Shown in pieces: positions 15,599-23,633 of a stretch of 51,327 bases of DNA; within the stretch, counting starts at the first letter, position 1; each line of letters begins with the position of its first letter. The notes below the pieces were generated by a model. The model was not told where the DNA came from and searched no databases. It saw only the letters and a program-made list of their open reading frames with translations. A program made the position numbers and the translations under genes. Source of the DNA: Anaerolineales bacterium (GTDB lineage Bacteria > Chloroflexota > Anaerolineae > 4572-78 > J111); NCBI GenBank assembly GCA_020634935.1, contig JACKAT010000037.1, positions 1 through 51,327 on the forward strand. Reading direction: 5' to 3'.

Positions 15599-17374
15599 TT
15601 AATGGTTGTTACCGTTGAAGGATTTTGACAATAGTGCGGTTTGAACCCGCCTGGAGTTGGAGAGAACGCCGCTCTGGCCGCGTTTTTTCAGCCGTTCCTG
15701 CTGCGCTTTAGGCACAAATACTCTGATTTTAGTGCCTTTACCTGACACCGAGCGAATCGCCAAATCGCCGCCGATGAGTTCGGTGCGTTCTTTAATATTG
15801 ATCAGCCCCAAACTGCTGCGCTGGCTGTAATTTTCCATCATCTCATCCACGTTAAAACCGACTCCGTCATCAGCGACGGTGGCGTAGAGAGCCGTAGGGG
15901 TTTCCCGGAGTTGAATCTGGATGTAGCTGGATTGGGCGTGTTTGATGGCATTGGTCACAGCCTCTTGAACAATGGCGAACAGCGCTGTTTCGACTTTGCT
16001 ATCCTGTCGAGTTAGATGACCTTGCGGGTTGTCGGTTTCAATTGACAGTGTTAGCCGGAGGTGTTTTTCCGAAATATCGTGCTGCTGGCGTTCGACAAAG
16101 GTTTTTAGGGCTGATTCTAAACCATCCACTTCCAGGGCAAGCGGCCGCAGTTCAAACAACATGGTCCGCATTTGATGAACCGCCCGGTCGGCTAACTGCA
16201 TGGCGGTTGGCAGTTCTTTGACCAGCATGTTGGGGCTTTCTTTAATGAGCCTCTGGCAAAAATTAAGACGCATGGATAGACTGGAGACCAACTGAACCGG
16301 GCCATCGTGCAGATCGCGGGCTAAGGCTTTACGGGCCTGCTCTTCAGCTTCAATAACCCGGTCCCGTTCATCGAGCACGCTTTCGTGAAGCCGGGCGTTT
16401 TCGATAGCAATGGCGGCGAAGGACGCGATCGAGGACAGCAGTTCCAGATCATTTTGGGAGAAGTGACCTTCTTTTTTATTGAGCACCTCTAAGACCCCGA
16501 TCACTTGATTGTGTAAAACTAGAGGCACGCATAGTAGATTCTCGGCGTGAAAATCGATAGGGTGCTGTTTTTTCTCCACGTGCATCGGCTTGCCGGTAAC
16601 CGCTACGTGGCCGGCCACGCCTTTGCCTTTTGGAATCCGGAAGTAGTCGATATTTTTCGTCTGGCCCAGCCCAATTTGAAAGGTGAGATCTTCGGTGGTG
16701 GGGTCCTTTAAAAGCAAGAAACCGGCGCTGACATTTAACATTTCCTCGACCTGATCCATAATGCGGTGGAGAACTTCCTCTAATTCCAGGGTTGAGGATA
16801 AGGTTCTGGCGACATCATTGACCACCGACATTTCCAGAATGCGACGCTGGCTGGCTTCAAATAAATTAGCATTACGAATGGCAATGGCGGCCTGGGTTGC
16901 GATCTCGGATAAAAACCAAAGATCTCGCTCTGAATAGGCGTTAGTTTTGTAATTCCAAATGGCAATTACCCCCTGAGCATTTTCTCCCGAGAGGTTGGCA
17001 TTGAAAAAAGGAACGCCCAACCACGAACGGGCCGGTTTGTTGGGGTGCATGCGGTTGATTTCAAATTGCTCAGTTGTCCGGCTAAGATCGTTGATGAGAA
17101 GAGGCCGTTTCGTATTGAGGACCTGACTGATTAACCCGGCATTGCTCGAATGTTTTAGGGTAAACGGTTTGATAGGCTTGAATTGATCGTAAACTAAATA
17201 GAAGATCAATTTATCTTTATGTTCGTCATAGATCACAATAGCAAAGTTTGCAGGATCAATTGATCGGGTGGCTTCTTTGTAAAGCCGCCAGATAACTTCC
17301 TTCAAACTCAAGCTCGATCCAACAGCGACGGCAATATTATATAGGGCTACAAGGTCTTTTCGTTCTCGACCCAC
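15599..17374 (-). CDS. Cytoplasmic GAF-GAF sensor histidine kinase (NarL/DesK type)
   Basis: A 591-residue kinase without membrane segments. Two GAF domains occupy about 20-172 and 190-330. The HisKA_3 box ARDLHDGPVQL has the phosphoacceptor His at 356, and the ATPase domain shows EAVTNAIKHAQS (N box), ADDGVGFN (G1) and GKGTKIRVFVP. Kinases of this class phosphorylate NarL/LuxR-type response regulators; none is adjacent, so it is an orphan. The GAF ligands are unknown. A 16-bp palindrome (17410-17425) lies 36 bp upstream of the start. Confidence 0.9.
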   Translation of the reverse strand: MGRERKDLVALYNIAVAVGSSLSLKEVIWRLYKEATRSIDPANFAIVIYDEHKDKLIFYLVYDQFKPIKPFTLKHSSNAGLISQVLNTKRPLLINDLSRTTEQFEINRMHPNKPARSWLGVPFFNANLSGENAQGVIAIWNYKTNAYSERDLWFLSEIATQAAIAIRNANLFEASQRRILEMSVVNDVARTLSSTLELEEVLHRIMDQVEEMLNVSAGFLLLKDPTTEDLTFQIGLGQTKNIDYFRIPKGKGVAGHVAVTGKPMHVEKKQHPIDFHAENLLCVPLVLHNQVIGVLEVLNKKEGHFSQNDLELLSSIASFAAIAIENARLHESVLDERDRVIEAEEQARKALARDLHDGPVQLVSSLSMRLNFCQRLIKESPNMLVKELPTAMQLADRAVHQMRTMLFELRPLALEVDGLESALKTFVERQQHDISEKHLRLTLSIETDNPQGHLTRQDSKVETALFAIVQEAVTNAIKHAQSSYIQIQLRETPTALYATVADDGVGFNVDEMMENYSQRSSLGLINIKERTELIGGDLAIRSVSGKGTKIRVFVPKAQQERLKKRGQSGVLSNSRRVQTALLSKSFNGNNH

Positions 17375-17409
17375 AGTTGACGCCTCCTCTGTTTCACTAG
17401 CACAACTTA

Positions 17410-17425
17410 TTTAGATGTATCTAAA
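17410..17425. promoter_or_regulatory. Palindrome upstream of the histidine kinase gene
   Basis: TTTAGAT-GT-ATCTAAA is a perfect 7-bp-arm inverted repeat 36 bp before the kinase start, in A/T-rich DNA. A plausible operator; no binding protein is identified. Confidence 0.4.
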
Positions 17426-17603
17426 ATTGTAAAGAGGGGGAATAAATTGTTAATTATGCCTCTAAAATTATAGAAACCTGATTTGAGTCACGCTTATGAT
17501 CTTCAGGGCTATAACTTTATCAAGATACCACACTCTTCTAAGAAGAAAGTTTGAACATAGTTAGAGTTCAGTTAGAGTTTAAAGCTTGACAAAGTTATGG
17601 CCC

Positions 17604-17632
17604 TATAATACACTTGTCCCCAAATATGGGGA
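17604..17632 (+). promoter_or_regulatory. Candidate -10 box followed by a palindromic operator
   Basis: A perfect TATAAT (17604-17609) is followed 7 nt later by TCCCCA-AATA-TGGGGA (17617-17632), which would cover the transcription start. The -35 is weak; a TTGACA lies only 12 nt upstream. The rightward target would be the MFS gene at 18189, but a 130-bp element now lies between. Confidence 0.35.
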
Positions 17633-17647
17633 AATTTAAATAATTTA

Positions 17648-17777
17648 TGAGTTACGTAGTTCAAAAGGTGACAGTCACTTGGATGCGATAAATCGACCTA
17701 TTTGGGCCGAACGGACGCTCATTTTAATTAAAAAGTGACTGTCACCGGGTTCGTTACACCCAACTGCGTAAGTCCTA
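17648..17777. mobile_element. 130-bp inverted-repeat element, copy E (intact, 7-bp target duplication)
   Basis: The copy starts TGAGTTACGTAGTTCAAAAG and ends ACACCCAACTGCGTAAGTCC-TA. It is flanked by identical TAATTTA (17641-17647 and 17778-17784). The right end plus flank gives TTACAC, 16 nt, TATAAT (17754-17781), an outward promoter-like sequence. Confidence 0.9.
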
Positions 17778-17788
17778 TAATTTACTAG

Positions 17789-17906
17789 GGCCAAGTCTAA
17801 TAATTTCGGATGGTTAGATAACCCAAGTTGCCACCTTACGAGGGCATCATTTTGGATAGAGTTGGAGATAGTCGGCCATAGCCTCCTAAACTGGGAGGTT
17901 TTTTTG
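17789..17906 (+). ncRNA. Candidate small RNA ended by an intrinsic terminator
   Basis: A promoter-like TTACAC-16-TATAAT (17754-17781) would start transcription near 17789, and CCTCC(n7)GGAGG plus seven T (17882-17905) would end it after ~118 nt. No ORF fits. Weak internal hairpins include GGTT-AGAT-AACC and TGCC..GGCA. It may instead be the attenuated leader of the MFS gene at 18189. Inference from signals only. Confidence 0.35.
17882..17905 (+). terminator. Rho-independent terminator
   Basis: CCTCC and GGAGG pair around CTAAACTG-like loop sequence and are followed by TTTTTTT. No coding gene ends upstream on this strand. Confidence 0.65.
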
Positions 17907-18153
17907 TTTATTGAGGAATTTAGTTGAGTGGTAAATAACAGGCTGCTTGGTTCTAGTTGCCCACCCCGGTTAATTGGAACAATCAAAAACGCTCTGAGCC
18001 TATTTGGCCCGGCTCGAATTATTGTGTTGTTTTATTCGTATATGACCCAACTCTCCCTCGAAAAGTTTTGGTTACGTCCTAATAGTATTTTATACGCAAA
18101 AACTCCCTGAAACTTGTCAAATTGCAGTCAATAAAGTGTCAATATTAATCTTT

Positions 18154-18167
18154 GAGCGACATCGCTC
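18154..18167. promoter_or_regulatory. Palindrome in the MFS gene leader
   Basis: GAGCGA-CA-TCGCTC lies 21 bp before the MFS start, just ahead of the ribosome binding site (AAAGG at 18176-18180). It could be an operator or a translation-controlling hairpin. Confidence 0.35.
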
Positions 18168-18188
18168 ATTTATCGAAAGGCAATTGGT

Positions 18189-19394
18189 ATGTCGTCACTG
18201 TTTCGCAAACCTATTTTTTTGGCTGTCGTACTGGGGCATTTCACTTTAGATGTATTCAACAGTTCCGGGCCAATTTTAGTTACCTCTTTGAGCAAATCCC
18301 TGGTGTGGAGCACCGCTCAGATGGGGTTTGCCCTTGGAGCTTATCAATTTTTTGCCGCATTAACTCAACCTCTTTTTGGCTGGATCGATGACAAGATCGG
18401 CAGTCGCTGGTTAGGGGCGGGCAGTGTGGCCTGGACGATCAGTTTTATGCTTTTATCATTATTTTTAGCCCAACAAACAAACAGCTTTTATTGGTTTCTA
18501 ATCCCCTTTGTATTAGCCAGCGTTGGGTCGAGCGCCTTTCATCCGCTCGGCACCAAGCACGCCGCCGAAACATCTACCGAGCAAGCCGCCACGGGTACGG
18601 CCCTTTTCTTTTTATTTGGTCAAACCGGCCTGGCCAGCGGCCCGGTTATTACGGGCATTATTCTGGATACGATCGGCATTCCGGGGATGTTTGGGCTGGC
18701 TGTTTTCGCCGTGCCGGTCTTGACTCTGATGGCCGTGGCCTTGCGGTATACCGGCCCCAAATTTACCTCGGCCCCGATGACACTGTCCTCAAATTCGCCG
18801 TTTAATAAAGAAGCGATCAGCTGGGGAGCGATGAGCATATTAGCAGTGGTGATGGGGTTCCGTTCTTGGGCGGCTATTGGTACGGTGTCGTTTTTGCCTA
18901 AACTATTTCAGGAAATGGGTTGGAATGCCGCCAGTTACGGCCTGATTACCAGCACGTTCTGGATGGCCTCGGCCATTACGGGTGTGATGGCCGGCAATTT
19001 AGCCGATCGGTTTGGGCGGCGGCAGACGGTTTTTACCACCTTGTTTTTAGGTTCAATTCCGCTCTACTTTTTACCGATGAATAACGGCTGGTCGGCTTTT
19101 GGGTTAGTTGTACTGATTGGGGCCTTGATTGGAGCCTCGCACAGTATTTTGGTGGTTATTGCTCAAAGCGTTTTACCCGGCGGCAAAGCTTTTACTTCTG
19201 GGGTGGCGTTGGGCTATATCTTTGGCACCGGCGCCATTGCGATCTGGATCATTGGAATTGGCGCCAATTTTGTGGGGGTGGGACCGATGATCCAGGTAGG
19301 GACGCCGCTGAGTATCGTCGCTGCTGTACTGGCCTATTTTTTGCCTTCGACCAAAGCATCAACCCAATCACAAGCCGAGGGAGTACCAGCGTAA
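18189..19394 (+). CDS. MFS transporter, FSR (fosmidomycin resistance)-like
   Basis: A 401-residue, 12-helix major facilitator. The segment ASVGSSAFHPLGTKHAAE (about 111-128) matches the HPxGxxxA signature of the FSR-like branch, and ADRFGRRQT in the second half is the typical loop motif. FSR members export fosmidomycin or other small molecules; the substrate here is unknown. Start chosen from AAAGG 8 nt before the ATG. It is alone on its strand up to the cyclase gene 94 bp downstream. The region 17375-18188 upstream holds repeats and regulatory signals but no credible gene. Confidence 0.85.
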   Translation: MSSLFRKPIFLAVVLGHFTLDVFNSSGPILVTSLSKSLVWSTAQMGFALGAYQFFAALTQPLFGWIDDKIGSRWLGAGSVAWTISFMLLSLFLAQQTNSFYWFLIPFVLASVGSSAFHPLGTKHAAETSTEQAATGTALFFLFGQTGLASGPVITGIILDTIGIPGMFGLAVFAVPVLTLMAVALRYTGPKFTSAPMTLSSNSPFNKEAISWGAMSILAVVMGFRSWAAIGTVSFLPKLFQEMGWNAASYGLITSTFWMASAITGVMAGNLADRFGRRQTVFTTLFLGSIPLYFLPMNNGWSAFGLVVLIGALIGASHSILVVIAQSVLPGGKAFTSGVALGYIFGTGAIAIWIIGIGANFVGVGPMIQVGTPLSIVAAVLAYFLPSTKASTQSQAEGVPA

Positions 19395-19488
19395 TCCCCC
19401 AAAAATCCTCTATAACTGGCCCTGCTTTTGTGTTACAATGAGGGAGGGTTTTAACCATCCTAAGCAAAATACTTTAAAGGGCTTACGT

Positions 19489-21279
19489 ATGACCGATCGT
19501 CAGAGTATAGAACGAGCCATTCGGGCCTTAGAGGGCCTGGATCAGGCGGCGATTGATACTAGCCTGGCGGCTCTGCGCCAAGGGCTGATCAATATGAAAT
19601 TGAGCAAGGTGTCCAGTTCAGCCATGAAGGGTGAGCGCCGGCATGTCACGGTGATGTTTGCCGATATCTCCGGCTTTACGGCTATGAGTGAAAAGCTCGA
19701 TCCGGAGGAAGTACGGGGAATGATCAACGGCTGTTTTGAACGGTTAGGGGCCGTGATCGATCGCTATGGAGGGCATATCGACAAATTTATCGGCGATGAG
19801 ATTATGGCCCTGTTTGGCGCACCTGTGGCTCACGAAAATGATCCGGAGCGCGCCCTGCGAGCCGCGCTGGATATGATGGGCGCTTTGGAAGAGTTCAACC
19901 GGCTGCACGCCGATAAAATTCCCAAGCCGCTGGCGCTCCATTTTGGCATCAACAGCGGCTTGGTCATTGCCGGCGGCATCGGCACCAGCCAGCGCCAGGA
20001 CTACAGCGTGATGGGCGACACGGTGAATCTGGCGGCCCGATTGGAAGATTTGAGCGAGGCCGGTGAGATTTTGGTCGGCGAAACCACGCACCGGCTAACC
20101 GCGCCCCTGTTTGAGTTCGAAGCATTGAAGCCGGTTCAGGTCAAGGGCAAGGCCCAGCCGGTGCGGGTCTATCGCCTGCTCAAAGCCAAGGCGGTGATCG
20201 GCGGTCAGCTACGCGGTATCGAAGGGCTGTATTCGCCGCTGGTCGGCCGCACTCAAGAATTAACCGACCTCAAACAGATTTTGAGCCACTTCTACGAAGG
20301 CCGGGGGCGGGTGGTGTCAGTGACGGGTGAGGCCGGTTTAGGCAAATCCCGACTGATTGATGAGTTAAATCTCCACTGCGCCCGAGATGGCCGGGCGCAG
20401 TGGGTTGATGGGCGAGCGTTATCGTTTGGCGAAGAGGCGAGTTACCTTATTACCCGCGATTTACTGCGCAATATGTTGGGGCTTGAACTGGACTCTCCTG
20501 CCGGGGTCAAAGAGTCTACGCTGCGGGCGGCGGTAGACTCCCTCCTTCCCGATCAATTCGTCGAGACCTACCCCTACCTGGCGCACTTGTTGGATATTCC
20601 CCTGGATGAAGCTTCAACTCAGCGGATTAAATATTTAGAAGGTGACGCCCTCCATCAGCGAATTTTACAGGCGGTACAGACTTTTGTGACTATAACCAGC
20701 CAACAAAAGCCGCTGGTGATGGTTTGGGAAGATTTGCACTGGGCTGATCCCTCCAGCTTGCATCTTTTAGAAAGCCTGCTGCCCTTAACCCAGGCCCATG
20801 CGCTGCTGCTCTTTCTAATCTACCGGCCACCTGTCCGGGACAGCCGCATGGCCCAGTTTCAGCAGCGAATGGATGAAGCGTTAGGCCAGACGTCGCTGGT
20901 GATGCAGCTTGAACCGCTACCTCAAGAGGAAAGCAGTCAACTGCTCGACAATTTACTCGGTCCGGACACACTGCCGGAAAATATCAAACAGATGATTATT
21001 ACCAAAGCGGAAGGCAACCCTTTCTATTTGGAAGAAGTAATTCGCTCGCTTATCAACAGTGGAATGATTACCCGGACTGAGGATGATCAATCCTGGCTGG
21101 TGACCGCCGGTATCGATGCCATTACCCTGCCCGATACGCTGCAAGGCGTTATTATGTCCCGTATCGATCAACTTGATGCCGATACCAAACGCGTGTTGCA
21201 GGTCGCCTCGGTCGTAGGGCGTCAATTTTCCTATCAGGTATTGACCCAGGTGATAGAGAGTTTGAACGCAACTCATTAG
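19489..21279 (+). CDS. Class III adenylate/guanylate cyclase with AAA ATPase domain (5' part of a split gene)
   Basis: About 596 residues. The cyclase domain runs from RHVTVMFADISGFTAMSE (metal-binding Asp) through DKFIGDEIMALFGAP (second Asp) to QDYSVMGDTVNLAARLE, where the transition-state Arg and Asn are present, so it may be active. An AAA/STAND domain follows: LVGRTQEL, Walker A TGEAGLGKSR and VWEDLHWADPSS. Related proteins continue into a TPR region in one chain. Here the frame stops (TAG 21277-21279) after VVGRQFSYQVLTQVIE, right at a 130-bp element; the missing continuation, ending in LEYAFKH, is the next ORF. The ATG at 19489 is preferred over an upstream in-frame ATG because AAAGGG precedes it. 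Confidence 0.85.
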   Translation: MTDRQSIERAIRALEGLDQAAIDTSLAALRQGLINMKLSKVSSSAMKGERRHVTVMFADISGFTAMSEKLDPEEVRGMINGCFERLGAVIDRYGGHIDKFIGDEIMALFGAPVAHENDPERALRAALDMMGALEEFNRLHADKIPKPLALHFGINSGLVIAGGIGTSQRQDYSVMGDTVNLAARLEDLSEAGEILVGETTHRLTAPLFEFEALKPVQVKGKAQPVRVYRLLKAKAVIGGQLRGIEGLYSPLVGRTQELTDLKQILSHFYEGRGRVVSVTGEAGLGKSRLIDELNLHCARDGRAQWVDGRALSFGEEASYLITRDLLRNMLGLELDSPAGVKESTLRAAVDSLLPDQFVETYPYLAHLLDIPLDEASTQRIKYLEGDALHQRILQAVQTFVTITSQQKPLVMVWEDLHWADPSSLHLLESLLPLTQAHALLLFLIYRPPVRDSRMAQFQQRMDEALGQTSLVMQLEPLPQEESSQLLDNLLGPDTLPENIKQMIITKAEGNPFYLEEVIRSLINSGMITRTEDDQSWLVTAGIDAITLPDTLQGVIMSRIDQLDADTKRVLQVASVVGRQFSYQVLTQVIESLNATH

Positions 21280-21281
21280 AG

Positions 21282-21410
21282 TAGGACTTACGCAGTTGGG
21301 TGTAACGAACCCGGTGATAGTCACTTTTCAAATAAAATGAGCGTCCGTTTGGCCCAAATAGGTCGATTTATCGCAGCCGAGTGACTGTCACCTTTTGAAC
21401 TGCGTAACTC
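21282..21410. mobile_element. 130-bp inverted-repeat element, copy F, splitting the cyclase-TPR gene
   Basis: The copy runs from TAGGACTTACGCAGTTGGG to CTTTTGAACTGCGTAACTC and is flanked by ATTAGAG (21275-21281 and 21411-21417). The left flank TTTGAACGCAACTC itself resembles the element end, so the full direct repeat is 12 bp (AACTCATTAGAG). Confidence 0.9.
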
Positions 21411-21421
21411 ATTAGAGGATA

Positions 21422-22984
21422 ATGATGTCAAAACTTACAGAATACCTAAATAATCTCGAAATTCTTGATTTGATTGCCCGTCAAAAAAGCGACCCGGAAC
21501 TGGAGTATGCCTTTAAGCACGTTTTTACTCAGGAGTCGGTTTACGGCAGCCTGCTCTACAGCGATCGACGGCAAATTCACCAGCAGGTTGGCGAAGCTCT
21601 GGAAGCGGTTTTGGCGAACAACACCCGTGATGGCGAAGTGGCCCTTATGCTGGCCTATCATTTTGAGCAAAGTGGCGACAAAGCTCGCGCGCTGAAATAT
21701 CTCAAACAAGCCGCCGATAATGCTCGGGCGACGTACGCCAATCAGGAAGCCCGATCGCTCTACAATCGCGCTCTAGCTTTGTTGAAGCGGGATGATTATG
21801 TGCAGCGCTGGGAGATTTTGGCCAATCAAGAAATTATCCTCGATCGTATGGGTGAGCGAGACCAACAAGCCGACACTCTGACTCAAATGCAAACCCTGGC
21901 CGAACTCACGCAGGATAACGTCCGGCTGGCCATTACCCACAACCGGCGATCGGCCTACTTTGACAAAATTAGCGAGTACCGGGCTTCGGCCGAGGCAGCC
22001 GAGGTGGGGCTGCGGATTGCCCAGCGATCGGCGAATGCGCCTTTGCAAGCCGAAAGTTTTAACCTGCTGGCGCTGGCAGCTTGGCGTCGTTTCGACTACC
22101 CCCAAGTTCAAAAATGGGCCACCGATGCCCTCAATGCGCTGAAAGTAGCCGGTAATCCGGAAACGCGGGTGGCCAGCCTATTCCATCTGGGTCGAGCCAG
22201 CTACCGCTTGGGCCAGTACGATGTGGCCTTACACTACTTGCACGCCGCCCGTGATTTGACCCGAAGCATGGATAATCGCGAAGGCGAGGCGACTAGCCAC
22301 CTGGTCCTGGGTTGGATTTACCAGCGGCTGGGCGACTATGATCGCGCGGCAGAACATTACCAGGCTAAACTGGAACTGCGCCGCATGACCGGCAGCCGCT
22401 ACGGCGAAGCCACCGCCCTCAGCCACCTGGGCTGGCTGGCTTACGATCAACACAATCCCCATGCCGGCCTGGAATACTGCCAGCAGGCGCTTGATATTTC
22501 CCGCTCCGTAAACGATCGGGAAAATGAGAGTTATGCTTTGAGTGGATTTGGTCTTAATTATGAACAGTTGGATCAGTTGGAGTTGGCCAGCGCCAATTAC
22601 CAAGCCGCGTTGGCCATGCATCAGGATATTGGGGCCACTACTCTGGCGGTGTTCGATCTGGCTGGGCTGGCTCGCCTGGCGCTGGCCCAAAATGATGTGG
22701 ATGAAGCCTGCCGTTACATCACGTCGGTGGTTGATTGGATCCAGACCGGCAATGCTCAAAAGTTCTGGGATCCCTGGATTATCTACCAATCCGGCTATCG
22801 CGTTTTAACCGCTCTGGGCGATACCGACCAGGCAAATGCTATCTTGGATGAAGCCTACAGCATCCTTCAGCAGCGCGCCAACGAGATCAGTGACGCGCAT
22901 TTGCGCGACTGTTTCCTGACCAAAGTTGCCGTCAATCGGGAGATTATCGCGGCGTGGCAGCAGGCGCGGCGACCTCAATCATAA
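21422..22984 (+). CDS. TPR region of the split cyclase-ATPase protein (3' part)
   Basis: A 520-residue ORF opening with LTEYLNNLEILDLIARQKSD and ELEYAFKHVFTQESVYGSLL, which is the standard junction between the ATPase and TPR parts in cyclase-ATPase-TPR proteins. About ten TPR-like helical repeats follow (for example LGWIYQRLGDYDRAAEHYQ). It lies in the same frame as the upstream part once the element and one copy of the duplicated target are removed, except for the TAG in the target. It may be translated separately from the ATG at 21422 (a GAGGA lies 6 nt upstream) or be part of a pseudogene. Convergent with the DUF3105 gene, 1 bp apart. Confidence 0.75.
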   Translation: MMSKLTEYLNNLEILDLIARQKSDPELEYAFKHVFTQESVYGSLLYSDRRQIHQQVGEALEAVLANNTRDGEVALMLAYHFEQSGDKARALKYLKQAADNARATYANQEARSLYNRALALLKRDDYVQRWEILANQEIILDRMGERDQQADTLTQMQTLAELTQDNVRLAITHNRRSAYFDKISEYRASAEAAEVGLRIAQRSANAPLQAESFNLLALAAWRRFDYPQVQKWATDALNALKVAGNPETRVASLFHLGRASYRLGQYDVALHYLHAARDLTRSMDNREGEATSHLVLGWIYQRLGDYDRAAEHYQAKLELRRMTGSRYGEATALSHLGWLAYDQHNPHAGLEYCQQALDISRSVNDRENESYALSGFGLNYEQLDQLELASANYQAALAMHQDIGATTLAVFDLAGLARLALAQNDVDEACRYITSVVDWIQTGNAQKFWDPWIIYQSGYRVLTALGDTDQANAILDEAYSILQQRANEISDAHLRDCFLTKVAVNREIIAAWQQARRPQS

Positions 22985-22985
22985 T

Positions 22986-23618
22986 CTACAACGTCGGTTC
23001 GCCGATGCCGCCGAAAGTGCAACTGGCTCCGGGTTCAGGATAGAAGGGGCCGCGTTGGTAGCGATCGAGAAATTCCTCCAAACGGTTATCGAACACGTCA
23101 TCCAGTTTCAGTTGAACACGCCAGGCAGTGGCGACCAACGGCGCATCGATATCTGGCTCCGGTGACAGAATCACTAAGGCCTCACCTCGATCGGCGCGTT
23201 GCTGGCGAACCACATTCCGCAGATATTCAACCGCTTCTTCAGATAAACCGGGTTGGTAGGTCAACCAGACTGCCCCGTGTTCCATCGAATGGATGGTGTT
23301 CTCGGGACGAACAGGTTCATCATAGATGCCACACAACTGCCACACAGGGTTGTGCGGCCCCCCCACCGGCACCACCGAGGTATAATCGATGTCGCCGTCC
23401 ACGTGACCTTGACCGGGATCGGGGAAAATCTCTAACCCTTCGATCCCACTGTTGGCGATAGCCTGGCCATTGTAGCCCAAGTAGAACAGCCCAATAACGA
23501 TTAATGCGACCACAACCCCACCAATGGCAAACCAGGTAAAGTAGGCTTTGTTGTTGGACCGGTCACTCATTCCGCTTGATCGTTTGCTTTTGGGTAGTTG
23601 AGTTGATTTTTTGCCCAT
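22986..23618 (-). CDS. DUF3105 membrane-anchored protein
   Basis: A 210-residue protein with one membrane segment (about 27-47) and an extracytoplasmic DUF3105 domain, recognised from GQGHVDGDIDYT, PHNPVWQLCGIYDEPV and HSMEHGAVWLTYQPG, rich in conserved His and one invariant-looking Cys. Function unknown; the conserved HSMEHG suggests a metal or ligand site (inference). It lies 15 bp downstream of the DsbA-like gene on the same strand, probably co-transcribed, so a link to extracytoplasmic thiol chemistry is reasonable but unproven. Confidence 0.85.
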   Translation of the reverse strand: MGKKSTQLPKSKRSSGMSDRSNNKAYFTWFAIGGVVVALIVIGLFYLGYNGQAIANSGIEGLEIFPDPGQGHVDGDIDYTSVVPVGGPHNPVWQLCGIYDEPVRPENTIHSMEHGAVWLTYQPGLSEEAVEYLRNVVRQQRADRGEALVILSPEPDIDAPLVATAWRVQLKLDDVFDNRLEEFLDRYQRGPFYPEPGASCTFGGIGEPTL

Positions 23619-23633
23619 AAGCTTCTGCTCCTA

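Noticed and set aside
17928..18110. 60-codon open frame upstream of the MFS gene
   Set aside because: No ribosome site, no recognisable similarity and no sign of codon selection; treated as leader DNA.
18491..18805. Alternative-frame ORFs inside the MFS and other large genes
   Set aside because: They are shadows of well-supported genes in another frame.
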